Shown: one piece after another, positions 1 to 8,479 of the stretch | How positions within the stretch are numbered: position 1 is the first letter of the stretch | How the letters are laid out: each line of letters begins with the position of its first letter | DNA from: Ectothiorhodospiraceae bacterium BW-2 | Lineage (GTDB): Bacteria > Pseudomonadota > Gammaproteobacteria > Thiohalomonadales > Thiohalomonadaceae | Direction of reading: 5' to 3' | DNA length: 64,000 nucleotides | NCBI GenBank assembly: GCA_008375315.1 | Contig: CP032507.1 | Span: 1-64,000, forward strand | Program-made: the position numbers and the translations under genes | The notes under the pieces: model-generated | Told to the model about the DNA's origin: nothing | What the model saw: the letters and a program-made list of their open reading frames with translations, nothing else | Database searches by the model: none

Positions 1-198
1 TTTTTGGCAGAGCTAAGTCGATCGTAGATGTAATCGAACAGGTTGACCCCCAGCTTTTTGGCGGTTTGCGCGATCGTCATCATCGTATCCTTGGCCTCGG
101 TACCCTTTGCGTTTTGAGTCTGAAAGCTCACATCCCGTTTGCGCGCCTGCGCACGGGCGGCGAGTTCGGCCGAGTTGTTATGCAGCGGTAGCTCCGGA
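1..198 (-). pseudogene. IS66-like transposase C-terminal fragment (left copy)
   Basis: Read on the minus strand this gives the same peptide as the right arm: a proline/leucine-rich entry, then HNNSAELAARAQARKRD and a segment like the end of IS66-type transposases (the NN..E.A.R..RK pattern, then a helix with TAKKLGVNLFDYIYDRL). Nothing upstream of the HNN motif matches a transposase; the frame instead runs into the repeat containing the dispersed motif. The fragment therefore lacks its catalytic core and cannot be functional. The 3' end lies beyond the window start. Family assignment rests on motif resemblance only; a related DDE family is possible. Confidence 0.55.
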
Positions 199-312
199 AG
201 GCCTTGTTCATCGTCTCGTTACCCTTGCGATTTCTATTATGCCCCTCCAACCAAGCGTGATTCAAACCGTGCTTTTTAGACCACCATTTCCACTTCCGGT
301 AATCCACGGCGT

Positions 313-341
313 GTAGGGGCGGGTTTCAAGCCCGCCCCTAC
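313..341. repeat. GC-rich perfect hairpin, left copy
   Basis: GTAGGGGCGGG and CCCGCCCCTAC form an 11-bp or longer stem around a TTTCAAG-type loop. An almost identical hairpin occurs at 2472-2500 in the other arm. There is no T-tract, so it looks like a mobile palindrome rather than a terminator. Confidence 0.8.
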
Positions 342-449
342 GAAACCCAGATATTGTTCATCGTCTCGTCACCCTCATGAGGCATGACTCCCTCGCCTTC
401 TCTCTCCACCTCCCCTAGCGGGGCAGCGGGAGGAGGGTTGGAGGGGGGC

Positions 450-500
450 TGACAAAGGGATGAATAAGGCCATAAATGGCCTTGTTCATCGTTTCGTCAG
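450..500. repeat. Inverted pair of the dispersed element-end motif (left)
   Basis: A decayed copy of the motif (GATGAATAAGGCC) faces an intact copy (GGCCTTGTTCATCGTTTCGT) across a short ATAAAT spacer, giving a large potential hairpin. The inner copy is the left end of the DUF6399 element. Confidence 0.75.
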
Positions 501-2343
501 GGACAGCCACAAACCGGTAGCTTGCCCGATTTTACAAGAGACATGACACCTACACTCATGAGGCGTAAAATCTGTTGACGAAAACCATTTATCGCCACAA
601 AAGAGGAAGTGCCATGTCAGAAGCAAGTGTAACTGAATCTGTCGCAAATCCCAAGCAGAAACCGCGCCGTAGCCGTATAGACATTGCCCAACTGTTAGAG
701 CAATACGAGCAAATGACTCAGGAGCTGAGTGAAGCCGACATTGCACAGCACTTGGACATTCCTCGCACCACACTGCGTCACTGGCGTCAGCGCAAAGAGT
801 CGCTGCCTTGCTCACCGGTGGTGGCTGACTTTTTTGAGCACCCGGATGGAATTGCGTTTCTGCATCGATTGATTATCACACTTCACTTTGTGCTGAGTTA
901 TCAACCGCATGGTCTGCGGGGCGTGATGCAAATTATTCAGCTCAGTGGACTGGATATTTTTGTGGCTAACTCACTGGGGGCTCAGCAAGCCGTTGCCCAG
1001 CCAATTGAACAGAAAATCCTTAGCTATGGAGCCGAGCAACGCGAACAGGCCGTTGCCCACCGCAGCCAAACGCCGGTAAAGCCTATCAGTTTGATCGAAG
1101 ATGAGACCTTTCATCCTGACATTTGCTTAGTGGCGATGGAAGCGGTGAGTGGCTATATTTTTGTGGAACAATATGCAAAGGATCGTAGCGCCGATACCTA
1201 GAATAAGGTGGTAGATGAGTCGATTAACGAGCTGACTATGAAGGTTATTCAATCAACCAGTGATGAAGCGAAAGGCCTCATCAGCCATGCCAAACATTAC
1301 GAGGCCAATCACAGTCCCGATCTTTTTCACCTACTCCACGAAATAGCCAAAACACTTTTTCGGCGTTTTTCACAAAAATATAGCGAATGCCTGGCAGAAC
1401 TCGATAGTGCTCAGATAAGAGTCACCTCTTGGCAAGACCGGATAGAGAGGCAACAGACTGAGCCGAGAGGCCCCGGCAGACCTGCTAACTATCAACCCGG
1501 ACTGGAGCATGCTCAAGCAGTTCTTGATAAAGAACAACGCGCTTTCGAGTAAATCGCCCGCGACTATCAGCAAGCCAAAGATGAGCTTAACGGCATCAGT
1601 TCAGACTACCATTTAGTCGACTTGCAAAAGGGCACAGGGTTACCGCCAGAAGAGCACATTAATTTAATTCGCCAGCGCATGGAGCGGCTAAAATCTTTAG
1701 CCTATCGCTATGGTTTAGGGGATAAAGTGATCGCCTCTATTGAGAAGAGTGAGCGCCTACTCTCGGCGATGGAACAGACGCTTTGTTTTGTGACTGAAAC
1801 GATTAAAACCCAACTGAAGGAACTCGATCTCAACGAGGAGATAACAGGTGCCATTCATGATCAGATTATTCCGGCGCTCTACCTTCAACGGGTAGCTCAG
1901 AGAATGACCACCGCAGAAAAAGCCCAACCGATCGCCGCTACCAGTCATGCGTTGCTCGAATCCTTACGCCAACCCGAACACCCCATTATGTCACTACCTG
2001 AGCAAGAAAGGGCACAAATTGAAGCCGTAGCCAATGAGTGCGCTGACCTGTTCCAGCGCTCCAGCTCTGCCGTGGAAGGGCGCAATGGCCACTTGGCGCT
2101 TTGGCATCATCATTTGCACCGACTTAGCGATGAGAGACTCTCTGCGCTAACTATCGTACACAACTATCATAACGCAGCAGCAAATGACACTCCGGCACAA
2201 CGCTTGTTTCAGCGGCCGCATGACAGTCTATTTGCTTACCTGCTCAATCAGGTTAATCTACCTCGGCGCCCCGCGCAAAAACGAGTAAAGCCTGACTCTA
2301 AGCCTGTGTTAGCGATGGCGGCCTGACGAAACGATGAACAAGG
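479..2343 (+). mobile_element. DUF6399-type insertion element with ~22-bp terminal inverted repeats
   Basis: The left end reads GCCTTGTTCATCGTTTCGTC and the right end is its exact complement GACGAAACGATGAACAAGGC, about 1865 bp apart. One long frame broken by two stops (575-2326) fills the interior. The leading ~128 bp (to about 612) recur at 8302-8429, showing that this stretch moves or is copied as a unit. No target duplication is seen because both ends abut further copies of the end motif. The end repeat also exists as solitary copies elsewhere in the window. Confidence 0.7.
575..2326 (+). pseudogene. DUF6399-type transposase-like protein with two in-frame stops
   Basis: Three open stretches (575-1201, 1208-1552, 1622-2326) share one frame and read as one ~580-residue protein interrupted by TAG at 1199-1201 and TAA at 1550-1552. 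The N-terminus has a helix-turn-helix-like segment (DIAQHLDIPRTTLRHWRQ); the C-terminus has the DUF6399-type motif SSAVEGRNGHLALWHHH followed by LFAYLL. An acidic residue pattern (EDETFHPD) sits near residue 175. A likely translation start is ATG 614 (MSEASVTES), after AAAGAGGAAG. TAG replaces a probable tryptophan codon and TAA a probable glutamine or glutamate codon, so this is ordinary decay. Its role as a transposase is inferred from its place between inverted ends. Confidence 0.75.
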
Positions 2344-2373
2344 CTGATTGAGGCCTTGTTCATCTCTTCGTCA
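2324..2373. repeat. Inverted pair of the dispersed element-end motif (right)
   Basis: GACGAAACGATGAACAAGGC faces GCCTTGTTCATCTCTTCGTC across an 8-nt spacer, making a stem of about 20 bp with few mismatches. It mirrors the pair at 450-500 and marks the right end of the DUF6399 element. Confidence 0.8.
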
Positions 2374-2815
2374 GCTCCCCTCCACCCCTCCCCGCTGGGG
2401 GAGGCGAAAAGGGAAGGCGAGGGAGTTATGCCTCATGAGGGTGACGAGACGATGAACAATACCCGGGTTTCGTAGGGGCGGGTTTGAAACCCGCCCCTAC
2501 ACGCCGTGGATTACTGGAAAAAAGGGTCGTCTAAAAAGCACGGTTTGAATCACACTTGGTTGGATGGGCATAATAGAAATCGCAAGGGTGACGAAACGAT
2601 GAACAAGGCCTCCGGAGCTACCGCTGCATAACAACTCGGCCGAACTCGCCGCCCGTGCGCAGGCGCGCAAACGGGATGTGAGCTTTCAGACTCAAAACGC
2701 AAAGGGTACCGAGGCCAAGGATACGATGATGACGATCGCGCAAACCGCCAAAAAGCTGGGGGTCAACCTGTTCGATTACATCTACGATCGACTTAGCTCT
2801 GCCAAAAACCTGCCA
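2344..2815. repeat. Right arm of the ~470-bp inverted repeat
   Basis: Reverse complement of 1-475, with the same order of parts: polypurine stretch, motif copy (2442-2460), hairpin, motif copy (2589-2610), IS66-like tail. The 2374-2630 part carries no gene. Confidence 0.85.
2472..2500. repeat. GC-rich perfect hairpin, right copy
   Basis: GTAGGGGCGGGTTT pairs with AAACCCGCCCCTAC, a complete palindrome around one central base. It differs from the left-arm copy at a single loop position. Confidence 0.8.
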
Positions 2816-2869
2816 TCACTGGCCGAAATCATCAGGCTCAAAGCCAGCTCGGTACTAGACAGTACCTGA
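2611..2869 (+). pseudogene. IS66-like transposase C-terminal fragment (right copy)
   Basis: The frame reads PELPLHNNSAELAARAQARK and then to the natural end SLAEIIRLKASSVLDST. The first in-frame ATG is at 2678 but similarity starts earlier, right next to the motif copy at 2589-2610. Only the last ~85 residues of the family are present, without the catalytic DDE core. It ends where the cas1 remnant begins on the other strand, which suggests that insertion of this arm truncated cas1. Confidence 0.6.
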
Positions 2870-3052
2870 GCTCTCGGTCATGGGGGCGGGGGCTACCCTG
2901 ACTTTTGGAGAGGATACATCCCCCACCAATAAGAGACGATCTAACCGCCGTAACGGTATCGTCGAGTGGCGTCCGCCGCTAAGATAGATCGCTATCGCCT
3001 CGCCATCTCGGGTAAGCTTGGCCCCCTTTTGATCAATGGTCACTGTTGCCAT
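2855..3052 (-). pseudogene. cas1: Cas1 N-terminal fragment
   Basis: The first ~46 residues (MATVTIDQKGAKLT, then STIPLRRLDRLLLVGD) match the start of Cas1, the CRISPR spacer integrase: the beta-strand opening and the I-PL-R-+R-+LVG element. Cas1 proteins are about 300-340 residues, and this frame stops at 65 in sequence shared with the inverted-repeat arm, so the catalytic Glu-His-Glu/Asp domain is gone. It lies 16 bp after cas2 in the same direction, consistent with an adaptation operon. It cannot catalyse integration. The identification rests on the N-terminal motif plus the adjacent cas2. Confidence 0.65.
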
Positions 3053-3068
3053 ACCAATCCCTCCTCAC

Positions 3069-3353
3069 CTAACCGATATAGTAGTAGTCTAAATCCTGAG
3101 CAATCACGCCAATACCCAACGCTAGGTTTGTATGGTTCGGCTGTAGCTGCAATATAATAAAACGGTCATTATCAGCCAGCTCTATCGCCTCCTCCACCTC
3201 AGCGATGAGACACGCCTTTTCATAGGGACTTAAAAAGCACTCAAATACCGACTTCTGTCGCCCGCTAGCATACCCTTTCAAAATTTTCAGTAGCTGTACT
3301 AACCGCTTAGTGTGGGTAATATCGTAAGCTGCAAGATAGAGTTGACGCCGCAT
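3069..3353 (-). CDS. cas2: CRISPR-associated endonuclease Cas2
   Basis: At 94 residues it has the size of Cas2, the structural partner of Cas1 in spacer acquisition. Visible family features are the first strand ending in an aspartate (YLAAYDIT), the GRQKSVFECFLS segment, a helix rich in Glu, and the closing strand with DxDYYYIG. Its ATG overlaps the TAA of the upstream 56-codon ORF (TAATG), so the two are translationally linked. With cas1 destroyed the protein is probably an orphan. No CRISPR array and no effector genes are visible in the window. Confidence 0.85.
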   Translation of the reverse strand: MRRQLYLAAYDITHTKRLVQLLKILKGYASGRQKSVFECFLSPYEKACLIAEVEEAIELADNDRFIILQLQPNHTNLALGIGVIAQDLDYYYIG

Positions 3354-3523
3354 TAGCCCCCCTCCCCGCTATCATCACAATTCACTCCCGGAGCCGCCTC
3401 AATCAGATACTCTTTAGCAATCCGCTCTAGTCGCAGCTTTACATCGTTATCGTACCGATCTAACTGTCGTAATAGAACGAGATAATCGACTTCGGTAGCA
3501 GTGATTTGATCGCTATTCATCAT
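3353..3523 (-). CDS. Small ORF upstream of cas2, unknown
   Basis: A 56-codon frame starts at tandem ATG codons (MMNSDQITATEVDYLVLLRQ) and ends in a TAA that overlaps the cas2 start. It has charged amphipathic helices (DRYDNDVKLRLERIAKEYL) and an acidic, glycine-rich tail. I do not recognise the family. The overlap with cas2 suggests co-translation, so it may be a small accessory of the adaptation module or the trimmed end of a larger gene. A purine-rich stretch (GGAAGAGG) lies just upstream. Confidence 0.55.
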   Translation of the reverse strand: MMNSDQITATEVDYLVLLRQLDRYDNDVKLRLERIAKEYLIEAAPGVNCDDSGEGG

Positions 3524-3680
3524 CCTCTTCCACCCTTAGATTAACTTTATTAGAGGGGCTATTAGAACGCCGCTTAGCGCTAAAAGGAAGAGATCACAAG
3601 GTTGTGACCCGCCTCCCCCCCTATGGCAAGAGGCAAGAGGCAAGCTGTTGATTGCTCCTCTAAGCGAAGAGGGTGAGAGA

Positions 3681-5786
3681 CTACAGCGCCGCTGCAAACC
3701 CAATCGATTGTAGTTTTGGCCCCGGTTTCAACTCACACTCTCGCCTTAGTGCCCGATAGAGCCCTTCAGCACTCATCGGCTCAGGCAGAAAACGGTGCTG
3801 TCGCACCACGGTGGCAAAATCTCCCGGGGTAAGTGTCGGTAGAGCACTCAGTTTAGCTTGCCACACTAGAGCCGCCTCTTTTTTGACTCCGTGGCTCTGT
3901 AGCACTTCGTTAAATAGGAGGAAGCTCTGCGATGGATTGAGAAAGTCGAACTTAATTTTGAGATCAAAGCGGCGCAATGAGGCAGCATCGAGCTCCTCCA
4001 TTAGGTTGGTAGAGCAGATAAAGAGCCCATTAAACTGCTCCATTTGGGTCAGCAGCTCATTGACTTGGGTCACCTCCCAGCTCTTATCGGCCCCTTGACG
4101 ATCACGCAAAAAGGAGTCGGCTTCATCGAGTAGTAGTAGCGCGTTCTCCTTGTCCGCTTGGGCAAACATCGCTGCAATCGACTTTTCGGTCTGGCCGACA
4201 TACATCCCTAATAGATCAGAGGCTCGTTTGATCAGGAGCGGCCGCTGTAGCTGTTCGGCAACATAGTGACCAAAAGCGGTTTTACCGGTACCCGGGGGGC
4301 CGTAGAGGCAGAGACGCGCTTGGCTCTCTTCAGTTAAACCGACGATGAGTTGGGCTAAATCGGTATCGGCATTGAGGCTATCGAGCCGGTAGGGTAGCCG
4401 TTCAGTGGCTGCGGCTCTCTCTAAAGGGGGGAGCCCCATCGCCTTTAAGGTACCGTTGAGCACCATCTCCAGCTCTTTTTCGATAGGATCCGCCTCGGGA
4501 TCACCACTGCGTTTCACCACTCGACAGGCCGCCTGCATCACCGCTGGCGAGAGTTGGGTATGGCGAGCGATGCGGGCTAGCCAGCGCTCACTCACCGATA
4601 ACTTTTCTGCTATCAGCGCCTGCTCTAAGATAGTAACGCGCACCGCTTGTGGCGGCACGGGTACCTCAAAACTGATATCGAAACGGCGAATATAGGCCGA
4701 ATCGAGCCCCTCCATCTCATTACATAGCCAGAGTACCGGCACCGGATTGTTCTCTAGTTGGTGGTTCATCCACCCTTTATGACGATCATGGCTGCGAACG
4801 CCAAAAAAGGAGAATGGGGCGGGAAAGGCATCCTCAATCTCATCAAATAGGATCACGGCACTCCCTTGATGGGTTAGGAGCGTTTGACTCAGCCGCAGTG
4901 CCCGCAGGCGATCTTCGCCAGAGATGGGATCGCCATCGCTATCGCTAACGGGAATCTCATAGAGCTGGCAGTTGACCCCTTGACTTAGCACACTCGCTAG
5001 CTCGGTCTTACCGACCCCCGGCGGGCCGTAGAGGAGGTAGTTAACGCCAATATCGCCATCCGCTAATACCCGCTTAAGATAGCGCTCTGCCACTCGTATC
5101 TCATCGGCCAGATGGGGAAAGTTGCAATGGCTAAGGAGAGAGGGAGAGACGGGGCGAAAATAGCGCTGTAGTAGGCTCTCAATTTCGCTCTCGCCGCTAA
5201 TTAGGCTATCGGCTAGGCCATCGAGTAGATCGAGTTTGCTTTTAAGATCGTAACTATCTCGTTTATCGATACGAATAAGCCCCGACTGTATCAACTTACC
5301 GCTACCGGAGAGTGCCTGCTGTACCTCCGCCTCTGCTAGTTGCAATATCGCGGCGATCACCTTACGGCTCTTAGCGAGACTGAGGCGGCCAAAGACCTCC
5401 GAGACCAGATCCTCCAGCGGCTCATAGCTGTGGAGCATAACGGCCAGCCCCAAGACTCGCTGCTCGGCGACCGTTAACTCAATCTGCTCACTGAGCTGAA
5501 TTAGCCCCTGCTCTAGCGGTTTATCAAAGCGACCATCGAAGGAGCCGATTCGTCGCTGCTCAGCTTTAAGTAGGGACACAAATTCGGAGGCTGAGACATC
5601 ATCATCTTCGTGCTGCTCTAAGCCGACAGCGGTAAGTACAGAGCCGTTATAGGTTAGCGAGCGAGTCGAGCGGTTTAGCTGTTTCCAACCTCTTAATTGC
5701 AGCAGGATATAGAGTCCTATGCGCTGCACGACGGGGGAGACTTTAGTGTTATGGGTGCTGTGATATTTAAATGGATCGATCGACAC
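3681..5786 (-). CDS. Tandem AAA+ ATPase (two ATPase modules)
   Basis: This 701-residue protein has two AAA+ modules. The first has Walker A GPPGVGKTELAS near residue 255 and Walker B ILFDEIEDAF. The second has Walker A GPPGTGKTAFG near residue 495, Walker B LLLLDEADSF, sensor-1 CSTN and an arginine-rich LRRFDLKIKF. Such double-ring ATPases unfold or remodel proteins, but the roughly 200-residue N-terminal region, mostly helical, gives no clue to the substrate. It lies between the cas2 remnant and a tyrosine recombinase, an accessory-island context. No FtsH- or Lon-like protease domain is fused. The start at ATG 5786 is preceded by GAGAAGGAGAG, a good ribosome site. Confidence 0.8.
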   Translation of the reverse strand: MSIDPFKYHSTHNTKVSPVVQRIGLYILLQLRGWKQLNRSTRSLTYNGSVLTAVGLEQHEDDDVSASEFVSLLKAEQRRIGSFDGRFDKPLEQGLIQLSEQIELTVAEQRVLGLAVMLHSYEPLEDLVSEVFGRLSLAKSRKVIAAILQLAEAEVQQALSGSGKLIQSGLIRIDKRDSYDLKSKLDLLDGLADSLISGESEIESLLQRYFRPVSPSLLSHCNFPHLADEIRVAERYLKRVLADGDIGVNYLLYGPPGVGKTELASVLSQGVNCQLYEIPVSDSDGDPISGEDRLRALRLSQTLLTHQGSAVILFDEIEDAFPAPFSFFGVRSHDRHKGWMNHQLENNPVPVLWLCNEMEGLDSAYIRRFDISFEVPVPPQAVRVTILEQALIAEKLSVSERWLARIARHTQLSPAVMQAACRVVKRSGDPEADPIEKELEMVLNGTLKAMGLPPLERAAATERLPYRLDSLNADTDLAQLIVGLTEESQARLCLYGPPGTGKTAFGHYVAEQLQRPLLIKRASDLLGMYVGQTEKSIAAMFAQADKENALLLLDEADSFLRDRQGADKSWEVTQVNELLTQMEQFNGLFICSTNLMEELDAASLRRFDLKIKFDFLNPSQSFLLFNEVLQSHGVKKEAALVWQAKLSALPTLTPGDFATVVRQHRFLPEPMSAEGLYRALRRECELKPGPKLQSIGFAAAL

Positions 5787-5896
5787 AGGGCTCTCCTTCT
5801 CTAAGGGTTACTATCGGTGAGGCAGTATAGTCAGATTTCATACCGATGGGTAGGGCAATCCTGCTGCTCTCGTTGCCCCCCCAAACCGACTCGCCG

Positions 5897-6940
5897 CTAA
5901 AGAGTCCGATTCAGCTCATGTAGTCGCGCCATTAGCGCATGCGTTGCATTATCGGCAAACAGCCGTCCGGCCTCGATATACTCTCGCACCACGGCATCGT
6001 CTCTCCAGCCACCTTGCTTTTTAATTAACTCAAAATCGACACTCTCTCTAGCCGCTGAGGTCGAGAGCCCCCGTCTTAAACTGTGGCTGCTTAGCTCTAG
6101 GATAAAATCGAAACCGCACTGTGTGCCAATTTTTTTCAGAATATCGTTCACCGATCCCGGATAGAGCGGCTTATCGCCTAACTGATCCCACCGATTGACC
6201 GCCCGAAATAGCGGGCCAGAGGAGAGTCCCGCTAGCTTAAGCCACTGCTCTATCGCGACCACCGCAGAGGCGCTCTCCATACCGGAGGGTAACGCACGCA
6301 CACTCCCCTCACCATATTGATCGGTTTTAGAGCGCGGTAGCGTAATAAGGATCCCTTCAGACTGCCACGATAGATCTTCCACCCTAATCGCGACTAGCTC
6401 ACTGCGCCGAAAAGCGCCCATAAAACCGGTCAGTAGCAGGGCAATATCTCGCGTCGATTTTAGAGTTGTCGGTTGCGAGCGCAGATAACTCAGCATAGCC
6501 GCTAAATGCTCTAACTGTAGCGCTTTGGCCTTTTTTTTCGGTCTGCCATGCTCGCGCCTTATCCCCTCTAAGCACTTTTGCACCACCGGTTCGCGGACTG
6601 GATCGGTGATACCTTGGTAGCGGTGCCATTGACTGATCGCCGTTAAGTGGAGCTCTAGGGTACGAACATTGAGTGTGTCGCACCGACTTAATAGATAACT
6701 TACGACTATTTGCGTTGTAGTAGGTAGTCGCCCTCCCCATTTCTCAAACTGTCGGATGGCAGATTGATACGCTTGGCGCGTTCTATCTGAGGTGGAGGCG
6801 TGAATATAGTGCTGCGTTTTAAGCTGTTGCTGTATCAGATCGGCCTGATGACTATCGGTCGGCGTGACAGCCGTAGTGTCGGAGGGCTGTTTTGAGGCTA
6901 ACGCGCCCTGTTGTGAATCAATGTCGATGATAAGTTGCAT
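5897..6940 (-). CDS. Tyrosine recombinase / integrase
   Basis: The 347-residue protein has the phage-integrase layout: an N-terminal SAM-like core-binding domain (about 45-140) and a catalytic domain. Catalytic residues visible are Arg in GAFRRSELVAIRVEDL, the H-x-x-R box in SSHSLRRG, GGW in place of the second histidine, and the Tyr nucleophile in VREYIEAG near residue 325. It would carry out site-specific strand exchange, probably for mobilising or resolving the surrounding region. It is divergent from the kfrA-like gene, with a 254-bp shared control region. No tRNA-borne attachment site was found beside it. Confidence 0.9.
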   Translation of the reverse strand: MQLIIDIDSQQGALASKQPSDTTAVTPTDSHQADLIQQQLKTQHYIHASTSDRTRQAYQSAIRQFEKWGGRLPTTTQIVVSYLLSRCDTLNVRTLELHLTAISQWHRYQGITDPVREPVVQKCLEGIRREHGRPKKKAKALQLEHLAAMLSYLRSQPTTLKSTRDIALLLTGFMGAFRRSELVAIRVEDLSWQSEGILITLPRSKTDQYGEGSVRALPSGMESASAVVAIEQWLKLAGLSSGPLFRAVNRWDQLGDKPLYPGSVNDILKKIGTQCGFDFILELSSHSLRRGLSTSAARESVDFELIKKQGGWRDDAVVREYIEAGRLFADNATHALMARLHELNRTL

Positions 6941-7152
6941 ACTACTTAAGCCTATAAAAGTGAATGTTTATCAAAGCGGGGTTAAAGAGATCCCTCTGTA
7001 AACCGGCCCTAAACCCCGATTTTCAGGTTCACCACACCCCCCAAATCACACACACCCTTATAACCCACGCTAGTGCCGCTTGTCATGAGTTATGGTCAAA
7101 AAATATTTTTTAAAAATTTTCCGTTTAATAAACTATTTTATGTATTTCGTAA

Positions 7153-7165
7153 TATAGTACACTAT
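7153..7165 (+). promoter_or_regulatory. Possible -10 box and operator upstream of the KfrA-like gene
   Basis: TATAGT overlaps a perfect 5+5 inverted repeat (ATAGT-AC-ACTAT) about 30 bp before the kfrA-like start, in an AT-rich divergent spacer. KfrA proteins are autoregulators binding such palindromes, so an operator is plausible. No convincing -35 box is seen. Confidence 0.35.
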
Positions 7166-7194
7166 TCGCCCCCCACCCTACAGGAGAGATCAAT

Positions 7195-8265
7195 ATGGCT
7201 AGACCCGGTGTGACCTACTACGCCGTTGCCACCGCAGCAGAAGCGTTAAGAGGCATGGGACAAGAGCCGACTATCGAGCGAATTCGGCAGCAGCTAGGTA
7301 GCGGTAGTAACAGTACCATCGCCCCCATGCTAAAAGAGTGGAAGCTGAAAAATAGTGTCGCGGCCGATGTAAGCGGACTACCAGCCGATCTAGTTCAGGC
7401 CGTTAAAGGGCTGCATGAGCGATCAAGCCACCAAGCCCAAGAGCAGATAGAGAGAGCAAAGCAGGAGTTTACCCAACAACTAAGTCAGCAACAGCAGAAA
7501 CATGAGGCCTGCCAACAGGCGCGAGAGGCGCTCCAGCAGTCGTTAACAGAGCTAACCCAAACAGATGAGGCACGGCAGCGGGAGCTACAAGCCAGAGAGG
7601 CGGAGTTAACGACAGCTCAAGCTAAACTGCGCCAGTTAGAGCCGGCCCTAGAGACGGCCAAACAGCGGATTATTGAGCAAAAATCGGCTATCGACGAATT
7701 TCGACAAGAGAGTCGCGATACTCGGGCACACTTTGAGCACTACCAGCAGCAGATTGCGATAGATAGATTGAACGAACGAGAGCAGTCAGCCCAACTACAG
7801 CAGCGATTGCAAGACGATATTACAACGCTACAGCAGCAAAATGGCCAATTAAAAGAGCAGTTAGAGCAAGCTATTCAACAGAACCACTCCCAACAAGCGA
7901 CGATTGAACAGTGGCAGATCCAATCCCATACCCATGAGAAGGCTCTCATTAGACTAACCACAACACTCGCTACGGTGGAGGCCACCCTAGCGGCCACCCA
8001 AGCTGACAATGAGCGATTGGCAAAAGAGAGCGAGGAGCTACATAAAAATATTGAACAACTGAGCGAGCAGCGTGATCGATATCGACAAGAGCTGTCGCAA
8101 GTGACCCACTCCGAAGCAGCGCTGCAAGCTGACCTGCTCAAAGTGAAGGGGCAGCTTGAGGAGCTCACCGATAAGGTGATCTTTTTGCAGTCCGAGAGGG
8201 AGCGAGCGGTTAACGATCTGATTTCCTGTCTTAAACAGCGCTCTGAATCGTTCGATTCAAAGTGA
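7195..8265 (+). CDS. KfrA-like DNA-binding coiled-coil protein
   Basis: The first ~55 residues (GVTYYAVATAAEALRGMGQE, then IRQQLGSGSNSTIAPML) match the KfrA N-terminal DNA-binding domain. The remaining ~300 residues form a long Glu/Gln-rich coiled coil with heptads. KfrA-type proteins are plasmid-encoded autoregulators linked to segregation, and chromosomal copies are common on integrated elements. The ATG follows AGGAGAG with good spacing. The divergent integrase and nearby IS copies support an integrated plasmid or island. The coding region ends only ~37 bp before the remnant of the DUF6399 element end. Confidence 0.85.
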   Translation: MARPGVTYYAVATAAEALRGMGQEPTIERIRQQLGSGSNSTIAPMLKEWKLKNSVAADVSGLPADLVQAVKGLHERSSHQAQEQIERAKQEFTQQLSQQQQKHEACQQAREALQQSLTELTQTDEARQRELQAREAELTTAQAKLRQLEPALETAKQRIIEQKSAIDEFRQESRDTRAHFEHYQQQIAIDRLNEREQSAQLQQRLQDDITTLQQQNGQLKEQLEQAIQQNHSQQATIEQWQIQSHTHEKALIRLTTTLATVEATLAATQADNERLAKESEELHKNIEQLSEQRDRYRQELSQVTHSEAALQADLLKVKGQLEELTDKVIFLQSERERAVNDLISCLKQRSESFDSK

Positions 8266-8301
8266 TCCTTCGATGGCCAAAAAATGAGCAACACCCGGGT
8301 T

Positions 8302-8429
8302 GGCCTTGTTCATCGTTTCGTCAAGGACAGCCACAAACCGGCAGCTTGCCCGATTTTACAAGTGACATGACACCCACACTTCTGAGGCGTAAAACCTGTT
8401 GACCAAAACCATTTATCGCCACAAAAGAG
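8302..8429 (+). mobile_element. Truncated left end of a second DUF6399 element
   Basis: About 128 bp repeat the sequence at 478-608: the end motif GGCCTTGTTCATCGTTTCGT, then GGACAGCCACAAACCGG and onwards to CCATTTATCGCCACAAAAGAG. Similarity stops at 8429, just before the transposase start in the full copy. The IS607-type element begins there, so insertion or recombination with it removed the rest. Confidence 0.8.
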
Positions 8430-8479
8430 CAATTAACAGTTGCTTGATTTATACTCGAATATGTCTATAATTACGTGTT

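Larger units (their letters stand above)
1..475. repeat. Left arm of a ~470-bp inverted repeat
   Basis: This arm is a near-identical reverse complement of 2344-2815. It holds the C-terminal part of an IS66-like transposase, copies of the dispersed GACGAAACGATGAACAAGGC-type motif (201-222, 352-373), a GC-rich hairpin (313-341) and a polypurine/polypyrimidine stretch. The arms flank the DUF6399 element symmetrically. The window begins inside the arm, so its outer end is not visible. Apart from the transposase fragment no gene is supported before 575. Confidence 0.85.

Noticed and set aside
486-815. Minus-strand ORF of 109 codons over the DUF6399 gene, and other antisense ORFs in long genes
   Set aside because: They are antisense shadows without ribosome sites or recognisable domains.
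575-2326. Recoding of TAG as tryptophan (TAG replaces Trp in the DUF6399 gene and in the dioxygenase remnant)
   Set aside because: Many intact genes here end in TAG, and both genes carry other damage, so G-to-A decay is sufficient.
3530-3680. CRISPR array beside cas2
   Set aside because: No repeat of array type is present there; only a short AAGAGGCAAGAGGCAAG direct repeat is seen.
5787-7194. tRNA gene serving as an integrase attachment site
   Set aside because: No cloverleaf or tRNA-like sequence was recognised around the recombinase.
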